Assembly (NCBI GenBank): GCA_023213315.1
Contig: JAKCPI010005699.1
Location: 62,001 to 126,000 of the forward strand
Origin: Euborellia annulipes
Taxonomy: Eukaryota > Arthropoda > Insecta > Dermaptera > Anisolabididae
DNA: 64,000 nt
Direction of reading: 5' to 3'
Below the pieces are notes generated by a model. That model did not search any database. It worked only from the letters and a program-made list of their open reading frames with translations, and had not been told where the DNA came from. The translations under genes were made by a program, and so were the position numbers. This document shows, piece by piece, positions 36,107 through 48,100 of this stretch; within the stretch, counting starts at the first letter, position 1, and every line of letters starts with the position of its first letter.

Positions 36107-39100
36107 AGGGGGATTTATATAATGAAGGAATGGAGAGTACGTATAAATAGAAAGCCCCTTACATATAGATAACCGAATAAACTGTTATGATGGACGTGAG
36201 GAATTTCTTAATTCATTTTCTTTCGTTTTCTTAAAACGTGATTTTAGAATGAATCAGAAAGAAATGGTAAAGATCATAAGAAAATGCAAATACAAATATC
36301 TCAAGTTTATATTATTTCACTCAGCTAATACTAGCTAACTAGTGAGTAGTCTAGTGATACGTAAAAAAATAACAAGTATAAAAATATTTTTTACTTTAAA
36401 AATATTTTTTCTTAACTGGTTTAATTCAGGTATTTTAATTTGCATAACAACGAGCAATTTGTCAATATAATTTAAATTTATAATAAAAATTGAGTAAAAA
36501 ATTTGTTAATTATTATATGTTACTTCCTTATTGCATTTTTTTAGAAGTATTATTTGCAAATTATAATACATTTCATTTTTTTTTTTATGAAGATAATCTT
36601 TTATTTCTTCTAATTATATAATTCTTGAAACTCCTTATTTTCAGGGACGTTCGTCCAAATTATAGAAATTTAAAATAGTATTACTTTTCAAAATGATTTT
36701 TAATAAAATTGGGTTTGTCACTTTTTAATAGAACTCCCTATAGAAGATAACCAAACATGCTTGCCTGATGAACTGGTTGCCTATTAACAACTCATAATTA
36801 ATTCTCGAATTAAAATATCTAAATAAAAAAAGGGGTTTGGTGGTTTCTCTGTGGTTTCCCGGTCCTGCTCGTCTCAAAAAAAATATTTCAAGTAAAAAAA
36901 ATAAATACATATTTATTTTTCTAGGTTGGAAAAAATTTCCCTATTAATTGGAATGTTATCCATAATTTAACTTCGACGTGCAAAAATAAATTAAATATGA
37001 TTTGAAATTAAAATATTGATAAATAAATTCATTGCTATTCCTAGATCTAGTGTAGAGAAACCTTGGTGACAAACGAAAGAGTTGAGACGAGGGTTAGCCT
37101 TATCTAAGAACTCAAGAAGCAAGAGATGCAAGATTAACGACGTCATACTAGAACCGTTAGCAGATGCATCCAAGGTTCAGAGCGCGAAAAAAGAAATTCC
37201 GAAAGGCGCTGGCTGGTGCAATTCCACTATTTGCCAGAAGGTACATAATTAAATGGTCATGAAAGTTTACAATTTTTGCTCTTTCAAGGGCAAAATACAC
37301 TTCATTACCATAAACTGAGCTCATATTATCTTATTATAAATCTCTAGCGGATTTCCATGGAGAAAAATATTTAATTTTTTTTTAATCTTTATTTATTTGC
37401 TCATAATTATAATAAATCATTTTTAGATTTAATTAATCAAATCAAAATGAGAAATTGCATAGGCTTTTCGGAGGAGTGTGTTCACCACAACTCTAATAGG
37501 TCCTTTCAGCTTTTTCTTTACTAATTTCCTTTTTACTTTCTATTACCCTATATATGAAAGTATTGCGATCATGTCAAAAATTTGATGTCGGGATTTTGAT
37601 GGATATTCCTGTTTTGAGGTCCCCTGAGTCCAAAAATGTGGGTCCCGCAAATTGGTCTGTGTGTGTGGACATTTTTAACCATGAAGGAAATGAGCTAGAG
37701 GTTGAAATTTTATATTTAATAAATTGAAATTGGCATTGCAACAAGAGAATTCCTGTCTAATTAAGTTCGAATCGAGATATTCATTGAATATTAATATCAT
37801 ATCAAATATAATTTAATTGCCCTCGGGCTTAGTATAATGGTTAGCGTGCTAACCTTCTCTACCGAACGCCGCGGGTTCGGATTCCAGGCAGTCCGATGAT
37901 TTTATTTAGGCCATTTGCATACCAAATGGCTTAGATAAGAATGCCTGGAACCCCAATAGATATTATAAATAGTAAAGGCTATTGTCAAAGTCTTATATGG
38001 CCTCAGTTGCAGAAAAGACTGTGTGAATGTGTGTGTGAGTGTGAGTGGAATGAGAAAATAGTGTGAGTGTTAAAAAAAAAAACTATTTAATTATTAGTCA
38101 AATCAAAAATCTTCTTTTTGATTATTTTTGATTTTTTTCTCTGACTCTAACAAATTCCTGTATGTTCTTACTAGTTTCATATGACCATGGGTTAACAAAA
38201 GTCTTATATACAGTATTCAATTTCAAAAAATAAATTAGGAATGAGGCACGTTGAAATCATAATAATTTTAGAATCTTTAGGATAGCTTTTTTACTTTTAA
38301 TGCTTAGAATGGAATCCAGGTGGCTAATACTTTTCATTATTTATTACATACTTTTTAAAGATCAAAATAATAATATATTTTTATTAAATTATCTCTTGAA
38401 CACTTTTTTTTGGAAATTTAATTTAAAATTCAAATGGATAAATGGACATCACTAAAATAAAATCCTTAAATATTAAAAGAATTAATAAATAATGAATAAT
38501 AACTTATTTAAATTTAATCAAAAATTTAAAAAAGATTATTTAAATTTCAAGGTTCTCTAGAAAAAAGAATAAAATATGATGATATTTTTTAAAAATACCA
38601 AATCTTGAGTAAATTATATTTTTATATTTACTACGTTTTGAATAATTATTTTCATGATTGATGAGCAATGACTGAGAAATAACAGTATTAAAAAAAAATT
38701 ATTTCAAGTGAATTTTTAATTTCAAATAGGCCCCAAGAGAGAGAAAAATTTATTTCAAGTGAATTGACCTCTAATCATTCAAAATAAATAGGGATGGGAT
38801 CTAAATGGCCTTAGATGCCGAAATTTTCTTTTAAATTTAATTAAGCTCTTTTTCGGCATCAAAGTCCATTTAGACCCCGTCCCTATTTATTTAAATTGAT
38901 TTGTAGCAAATCCAATTTAAATAAATTTTGTCGCAAACAAAAGGCCAGCAGGCTAACACCTACACCAGTGGCGTCATTTCAACTTTTTCTTGGGGGGGGG
39001 GGGCAAACATTTTTTTTTCTTAAAATTTACTCACAATTGGATCAAGACACATTTTTCGATTAAAATTTACTTACAAATGGATACTCAAATTTGGCCAAAA

Positions 39101-42100
39101 CATATTTAATTAATTGTTTAATTTTGTACAGTTTGTATACTCGTAGATGTATTTTGGAGTATTTTATTTAGAATAATATAAAATTTTATAAAAATCAGAG
39201 CCTTTGGGGGGCGGGGCAAATGCCCCCCTGCCCCCCCCAAATGATGCCACTGACCTACACTAAGGCCCGAGGGCCCCTGAAAAAGTTCTCAAATTAGAAA
39301 AAATTTCAAATAGGATAACATTAACACATTATTGTTATTAAAATTTCCTACGATTTCGAGATCATTTTTTATTTACCTGAGGTACTCTCGCGAATACAGG
39401 CACCACAAACCTAATTGGTCTTATGGGCCTATGAAGTTATTTAATTTCCAATCTCTAACTCCTGGTTATTATTCTATCAATATATGGAACCTGTTACGCA
39501 TTAATGTGTCAAACGCCAGGTGCCGAGATTTGAGAAAAATAACATTAAACTTTTTCTGATTTACATTGTTTTGATTAGATTATATATCATTTTTTTTTGT
39601 CAATTGTGCAAGTAACATTAAATATAAATTTTTTTAGGGCATATTTCATAAAAAATACTATTCATTTGAAACAATATTCCGCACGCTTAATTTAATTTTT
39701 TGGGGCTTGACACACTAATGCGTAACAGGGACCATATAGCTTCTATTTCTAGAGGTTCGTAGGGTGAATCTCTTAGTTTGAGGAGGGACTCTCTGAGCGA
39801 AGAGTGCAAATTTGAGAAGAAACTTTCTTTTCGTTATTTCTATGGGTTAAGTATGAGCTTCAACTTTCCTTTGTTAATAAAAAAAGACTATTAGGATTTG
39901 ATAAAATTATCAACCTATATCAAGAACATAGAAAAGATCGATTGCAGCTATTTTTATTTCGTTTATTAGTCACTTCAAGCTTTCGGTCAGATAATACGAC
40001 TATCCTCAGGGCTGAAGCGTGTAAACAAAATTCCTCAAAAAGTCGAATGGCGCAAATGTGTAAATTATTTCTTACCATTGAATAAGGACCAAAGGCTATG
40101 CGAGCCTAGGATAGATTGAATAATGGCAATAATTTACACAATTGCGGAATTTGAGGATTATGTTGACACGCTTCAGCCCTGAGGATGGTCGTACATCTGA
40201 CCGAAACGTCGACTTGAAGTAACTAATAAACGAAATAAATGTAACTGCAATTGCTCTTCTTTTTATTTCTCACTACAAGATCTACTCTTCTATCCACCTC
40301 ACTCTAATATCTCAAGTACTGCAAAATAAAATGGAGTTTAATCGACAGTTTACCAGTATAAAGGCAACGAAAACTAAGAAAGAGAAAATTTAATGTTGAG
40401 ATTAATTAAAAGAAAATAAAAGGGTGACTCTTATTTATACTAAAAATAAAAAAAATACTATGATAGAATTTATAATTTACTAATTTTAGGATTGATATTG
40501 TTGGCCAAACGTCCGCACGAATAATCGAACTCGGGATCTCCAGCCTATCTGGTGTGCTGTGCCCTTTCCACTTGAACAAGGCTACCGGACCATACATCAG
40601 AGGTAACCAAAAAAGTATTGAGATTATTTTTCAAAATAATATGTGGTCCTTTGTTATGTAAATGAGGCCCTCTGCTTTAAGAAGCAGAGAGCTTCTTTCT
40701 GTATCTCAAATTGCCTTTAAATTGATAACCAAGTGAACTTTGTGTCGTCAGAAAAAAATTAAATCTTTTAATTATTTAATAGTAGAGTATGGTTAGTGAT
40801 AAATACATATTATTTTCAATTAAATGCATTTGCTAATTGCAGAGTGTAATGGTTTCTTAAACACTATATTAATTATTACCTATACTAACTGTTATATAAC
40901 ATACTATAGTTATTTGAATGTTATTTTTTTTAATAGGAGTACATTTTTAAAACTCGCGAGAAAAACAAAATTGATCTGTTTAAATACATAATTATCTTTA
41001 TATTCAGTATTATAATAGATTTGATGAAGTTGGCCCCACGTTGGGCGCCATTTATAATAGATGTTATAAAGTTTGCCCTTGATCGGGTGCCCTTTATAAT
41101 AAATATTATGCAGTTAGCTCCAGGATTGGATGCTATTTATGATAGATGATTTTCTGCTGGCTCCAGGATGGGTACCAGTTAGGATGAATTTTCGTTTCCC
41201 GTTGCCAAATTGTCGTTGAAGATGGTTGATGGTGGGGGAAGGGTTCACACGCACACACACCAAATGACAACACGAAATTTTTGGGTTAACAATTATTAAT
41301 TAACACGTAATTGGTTTAATTCTTCTTTAAAATGATACAGTAATAATATGAATAACGATAAAAATGTATAACAGGTAACAAGTTGAAGAAACGTAAAAAA
41401 TATTTTAATTTAGATAAAAAAAACTGGGTCATTAATTAACCAGAAAAAAATATGAATACATAAGGGTTATGTAATAAAAAAAAAATATAATAATATTGAC
41501 AAGGGCTGTCGAATTAATTTTTGCAGGGCGCAAAAATATTGTGAATAACCAATGCGACTTTACAAGGCGAGAGTCACAAAGCAATTGAATTGTGCTCGTG
41601 TCGTTCGCATGAGGCGACGGAAATTTTATACAAAAGTCGTTAAAAATACGTTAGAAAAATTTTAGAGAAAATAAACGAATTTTCTACTTGAGAAAAATAA
41701 ATGAATTAGATAAAATAAAAAAATAAAAAATAATATTGAGAAATTAGAATTGGAAATAAAATTAAATTAAAATAATTAATTTGCCGGTTACAATCTCCCC
41801 CTCTGATTCCAATAACGTCTCGATGAGGAATCAGCCCACCGAAACAGGCAAATTCTTACGGGGCCTACCTCTCTTACGCAGAGGAGTCACAGGTGAAGAG
41901 TGTGAAGTCTTGCTCACAGGATGCAGCGAAACTTTATCTTCAGTCGAGATTTTATGTTCACCATGAGAAGTGGACTCTCCCTCTCCCCCTGGCTGAAACA
42001 TATTCTCCTGTTCTTGAAGAAGATTTGATTTTTGACCGGGTGTCAAATTTGTTTTATTTTTCAATGAGTGAAAAGGGTTAAGTTGAGGCAACTTATTTGG

Positions 42101-45100
42101 TGGATGGGAATTCTGTAGCAAAAGGGTATGCTTTCCTTGGTTGATTGGAGAAATACCAAAGGGCATTCTTGAAGTCCAAGACAATTCCAGCCTTGGTGAG
42201 AAAATCAACTCCTAATAGAGTGCGATTTTCTTGAGCATCAGGTAGAAATATTAATTTTGTATTAATAAATCTGTTTTTGATCTTTACCGGAACTGTGGCC
42301 GTAAAAACGTTTTGTGTGTTTCGACGTCCATCAGCTAGGGTAAGGGTTATTTTTTGTTGATTAAAGGAGTGGTTCCTTTCTTGAAGATAATTAAATAATT
42401 TTTGACTACCTATGGATTGGGTAGCACCACTGTCAGCACAGGCGTTGCCGGTCCTTTCAAAAACTGAAGCTTCTATCAGAGCTAATGAAGAAGGGTTTTC
42501 ATTAGTGACGTTTATATGTAACGTCACAACTTCATTTTTGGCAGGCGAACATGTTTGGCATTTTGGCTTGGTTGTACCAGGTGTTCCGCAACCGTAGCAT
42601 TTAAGTGATGTCGAATTATTTGTTTTGTCTTCGGGTTTGGATGAATCCTTTTTTGGCAATTTCTCCTTAGGGGCAGGAGTGTTCTTGACAGTATTGGATT
42701 CAGTTTGTTTACCGGAGGTTTTGGAAGATTCCGTTCGAAGGTTGTCGTACGAATCAAATTTTTCGGCCAATTCACTTGGTGAATTAAGTTTTTCCCATTC
42801 GTCGAGGAAATGTTCACGACATTCAGGGGAGCATCGCTTTTTCATTTGATCGGCGATAATTAAATTTTTGAGTTCTTCGAAAGTATTAATGCCTAACTCG
42901 GAGGTCCAAGACTCAAAATAGGTGCGCAGGGCAAAATAAAAATCTTTCCAAGTGTTTTCAGGAAGTTTCTTGGAATTAGAAAATAATTTCCTAATTTTAT
43001 CAACGGTTAGTTTAAAACGTTGTAATAAAATTCGTTTAATATGAGGATAATCCTGAGAAAGTTCTTCAGGTTCTCGAACAATGAGAGATGTCATTTCCAT
43101 TGGGAGGACGGAAATTAAATGAGGTACCAAATGTTTGTTTGGAATTTCTAAAAATTTCATTTGCCTTTCGAAAAGAGCTAAATATATGTTAATATCATCT
43201 TCTTTGGGGTCAAATTTTGGTAAAACTTTGGTTATATCTACTTTTATTTGAGAAGTATTAGGTCGCGGAGCTTCCTTTTCTTCTACTCTTAATAATTTAA
43301 GTTTTTCTAATTCGAATTTTTGTCTTTCCCTCTCTTCTTCCCTTTGTCTTTCTCTCTCCCTTTCTTCCCTTTGTCTTTCTCTCACCTTTTCTTCCCTCTC
43401 TCTTTCTTTCTCCTTTTCTTCCCTCTCTTCCCCTTCTTCCCTCTCTTCCCTAAATTTCCTATCTTCTATGATGGTGATGAGAAGTGTTTTGGTGAACTCC
43501 TCATCATATAGAGGGGATGAGGTGATTTTTGCTTTGATGTCAATAATCCTAGATGTAGGTGTGACTTCAACCCCCAACTCCTCTGCCAAGAGAAATAGGT
43601 CCTCTTTACGAGCTTTTCCAAAATAAGACATTTTAGAAAAATTTTTTTTTCAATATTGAGAAAAGAAAAAAAAATTAAATAGGTTTATTTTCTCTTTACA
43701 CAAAATTATAATATTAAGATTTATTAATTAATTAGTTAAATTAATTAATTATTTAGAATAATTAAAAAAATTATTTGTTTTTGGCAAATAAAGTTATTAA
43801 TAAAATTTTGTCAAAATTATTATTATTATTATGATTTATATTTAACAAGAAGGTTTTGTTAAATAATTTAAATATTTGTTTAAATGCAAATAAAGTTTAG
43901 AGTTTTATATATTTTAGTAAATTAAAAAAAAATTACTTTTAATTTTAAATTAAATATTTTTGATAATTAAGCACTTTCACTTTAGTTAATAAAATTTGGT
44001 ACTTATGGTTGATGTCTTCTTATCTTGAGGGCTGGTTCTCTGATGATCCAAAAATCCAGGCCACTAGTTGAGCGCCATTTATAATAGATTTGATGAAGTT
44101 GGCCCCACGTTGGGCGCCATTTATAATAGATGTTATAAAGTTTGCCCTAGATTGGGTGGCCTTTATAATAAATATTATGCAGTTAGCTCCAGGATTGGAT
44201 GCTATTTATGATAGATGATTTTCTGCTGGCTCCAGGATGGGTACCAGTTAGGATGAATTTTCGTTTCCCGTTGCCAAATTGTCGTTGAAGATGGTTGATG
44301 GTGGGGGAAGGGTTCACACGCACACACACCAAATGACAACACGAAATTTTTGGGTTAACAATTATTAATTAACACGTAATTGGTTTAATTCTTCTTTAAA
44401 ATGATACAGTAATAATATGAATAACGATAAAAATGTATAACAGGTAACAAGTTGAAGAAACGTAAAAAATATTTTAATTTAGATAAAAAAACTGGGTCAT
44501 TAATTAACCAGAAAAAAATATGAATACATAAGGGTTATGTAATAAAAAAAAAATATAGAGGAAAGTACCCAAATACGGACCCCTGCCCTAATGTGGACCC
44601 TCATGGTTATTGTCTCTGTTTAGTGCTGAAACTTAGCGAGACAGTGTAAATACTAGTGCAAGATTCCACCATAAAGTAGAAGTGCCCTAACGTCACCTGC
44701 TCTAGTTGTTTACTTGACAGTTAGCCATTACGTGTTTTGGCAAAATTAAAAGTTTTTGTGAGTGCTCAGTTTTTTTCAATTGGACGCGATAAGTGACAGG
44801 CAAGCCTTCCAACCCTTATATATTCTTAAATGGTAATGTTGAAGGAATCATTTGACCATGTAATTATTTCCAATGTGATGTTTTTTTTATCAAATATGGC
44901 GTTTTGAAAATGCAGAAGTGAGGTGCCTAAAACGGACCCCCTACATAATGTGTGATGTTTTATGTAAAACTTTTATGTAAACTTCTACCCCTTATAAAAC
45001 CCAATGTTGAAGTATTTACCTTGACTTTTCACATTTTCAACATTCCTTTTTTTCAATTTTCACATTTATTTTTATTTTTTTTTTCAATCACATTTTCAAT

Positions 45101-48100
45101 TTTTACATTAAAAAATGTTAAAATAAAAAAATATATTTTTTGTCAAACCGTTCTATAATTGTTTTTCAGATTTATTCCCTTTCCTAGTTCAGTAAATTAA
45201 GTTTTTGGTCATTTTACCCAGGGGTCCAGTTTAGGCAACCTTTTTGAAAATCACCAAAGTGTAAGTTTTAAAAAAAATTGTTACCCCTGTAATTTATACA
45301 TATATATTTGCCATAAATAAATTACCAATAGTACATCACATAGTAAAGTAAATATTACATAGCTTTAAAACAGGTTTTTTCAATAATTTATATACTTTAT
45401 ACTATAAAAACAAAATGGGGGTCCGAATTTGGGTACTTTCCTCTAATAATAGTGACAAGGGCTGTCGAATTAATTTTTGCAGGGCGCAAAAATATTGTGA
45501 ATAACCAATGCGACTTTACAAGGCGAGAGTCACAAAGCAATTGAATCGTGCTCGTGTCGTTCGCATGAGGCGACGGAAATTTTATACAAAAGTCGTTAAA
45601 ATACGTTAGAAAATTTTTAGAGAAAATAAACTGATTTTCTACTTTAGAAAAATAAATGAATTAGATAAATTAAAAAAAAAATAAAAAATAATATTGAGAA
45701 ATTAGAATTGGAAATAAAATTAAATTAAAATAATTAATTTGCCGGTTACAGTATACAGATGGATAATAATTGAACCTGTGTGTAATGGTTAAAGAGTTCT
45801 AACTATTACAAGATTTATAAAAATAAAACCGTTAAAAAAAAATCCGGTCCTATTAAGGCAGGAGTCTGGAAAAGGCCAGGTGAAAAAAACGTTTTGGAGT
45901 GTACATTACGGTCATCTTGAGAACAAAATATCGTCATAAAAATTCCCTGGAGATGATCATAATGAAAACTCGAAGTGTCGACGATAGAATATAAAAACGT
46001 CTATTTAATAGTTTTGTTAGTTTGTATAAAGAAACATTCCCTGAATTGGAATATTGGATCCCACCCCAATAGCCTTCAGCTAACTCTACGAAGAGAGGGA
46101 GATGGTGCAACATCCCGTCCTATGGAAGGGACGTAAAGGTTTCCGTCACATTGATGCATTATTCGAAAGGAGTAGGCTACACGCCGTTACTGAGAGAGCC
46201 CCTCCTCAAACTAGAACTTCTTCCTTAGCATAGTAGAAGTTGAATAAAAGAAACCGGTTAGAGCTATAATAATAGAAATAAGGATTAACTCATTAGCTTG
46301 AAATGAACGCAGGAGGAGTTAGAAATAGGACATGATGTAATTTCACGGGGCGCCGGTAGATGGCTAAGAGCTGAGGTTGGGTTTGAGATTTGTGCACGAA
46401 AGCATCTCTGGTAAATAAACTGAGATCCCTGTAGAAATTTCAAATAATAATAATTTCCGTGAAGGAAATAAACTAGCCAAGAGCATTGGGGAGCTTGACT
46501 TATCATCCAATAGCTAGAGTAGATCAAATCTGGTGGGACTAGCCGCACAGCACACAACTTTCTATTACCTTCGGTAATTGAAAGTTGTGTTTTGTGCTTG
46601 TCAGACCAGATTTTTTGTGTCGAAATGTATTTAGTTTCCGACAGTATGGTACATTCGTTTTTCAACATGTAAATTTTTTTTTTTTTTTTTAACTCTTTTT
46701 TCTCATTCACACTCACACTCACACAGTCTTTTCGGCAACTCAGGCCATTTAAGATTTTGACGATAACCGTTGTAATATACATGTATATTATCTATTAGGG
46801 GTTCAGGCATTTCTATTTAAGCCATCTGGTATCCAAATGGCTTAAATAAAATCATCGGACTGCCTGGGTCCGAACCAATGTAAAATTTATAAGTATGAGA
46901 AAATATTTATATTTTGTTACCATGGCAACCATTTCTCCTATCTTTTCTATGGACCATTTCTCCTATCTTTCCTATGAACTACAAGAGTAAAGTGGTCTTC
47001 GGAGATTTCAATGGAAAAATGAGAATATACATTTTAAAGAGCATCTAAAAAATAATTGATTTTTGAATTTTAATCAAAAACGTTGGAGCGAATTTTGAGA
47101 AAATCTAAAAAAACTGAAAAAGTGCATCAGTAAAGTGCTACTAGTTTTTGGCCGATTTTGTTTAAAAGCTTATTTTCATCCTAGCTTTTTTTCGTTCTTG
47201 AGATATTTTGTTCACAGACAGGACCATGTCGAGAAAACCACTTTTTTTTGGATTCAGGGGACCTCAAAAACGTGTATATCCGTCAAAATCTCGACATCAA
47301 ATTTTTGACATGAATCCAATACTTTTTCTCTCTTTATATTAATATATATAGAGGTAAGAGAAAGTAATAAAGCACTAATTCAAACTTGCTATAAAGTTCG
47401 CAGATTCCTCAATAAAAGAAATTATCGGATAATGTTGTGCGGGTCAGGGTGAATTCCCTTTTGGCGACGAATGAGCCTAATCCATAGAAAAGAAAAGAAC
47501 AAGGTAGGTGAAAGATTACCAGCACTATTGCTGGTACTATGAGTTAGTGCCACAACTCCGATAATAGACTAATAATAATAAAAAAAAAAATTAGATTTAT
47601 TTAGACGTTTAGATAAAATTTTTAAGTCACTGATAAACACAAATTTGTTTAATTTGATGAATAAAAAAAAATCATAACATATTTATGTAAATTTAAATTC
47701 GAATTAGTAGAGATTATCAGTGGATTGAATAAATTATTTTTTATAAGATCAATTTTTTGTCGTTATTTAATTCATGAGAAGTTATCATGATAAGGAACCT
47801 GTTTGCAATAATTTGTTAATAGAAGAACTTTATATGAAATTATGATTTGTGTGATAACAATTTTTTAATGATTTAATTAAATAATGAATTTTTAAAATTT
47901 TTGTACATAGCACTGGCTCTTATCATAGAGGTAGGTTCTTAATTTAGGGGTCAAAGGTTACCTTCCTGTTCTGTGGGAAAAATTTTTATCCAAATTATAT
48001 TGGCTAACTAATTAATAAACACGAGGTCTAAATAGCCAAAAAAAAAAAAAAACATAAACAAGAAAGAGAGAGATTGTGTCATAATAACATTTAATTGAGT

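Larger units (their letters stand above)
41011..45750 (-). mobile_element. Non-autonomous LTR retrotransposon (Gag-PR only)
   Basis: Two LTRs (41011-41791 and 44080-45749) are of almost equal length (781 and 782) once an 886-bp insertion in the right one is removed. Target duplication AGTAT (or GTAT) at 41006-41010 and 45750-45754. On the minus strand, a primer-binding site TGGCGCTCAACTAGTGGC follows the right LTR by two bases, and a polypurine tract AGAGGGGGAGATT precedes the left LTR. The 2.3-kb interior encodes one Gag-protease frame and no RT, RNase H or integrase, so it must borrow these. Ty3/Gypsy-type is my best assignment. Confidence 0.9.

Noticed and set aside
43320..43511. Ser/Phe/Pro-rich plus frame
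   Set aside because: Antisense of the Glu/Arg coiled coil in Gag.
44952..45158. 68-codon frame inside the TA-flanked element
   Set aside because: Hydrophobic, low complexity, no transposase motif.
46285..46782. 165-codon minus frame
   Set aside because: Crosses repeat C, repeat A and a SINE; a mosaic of repeats, not a gene.
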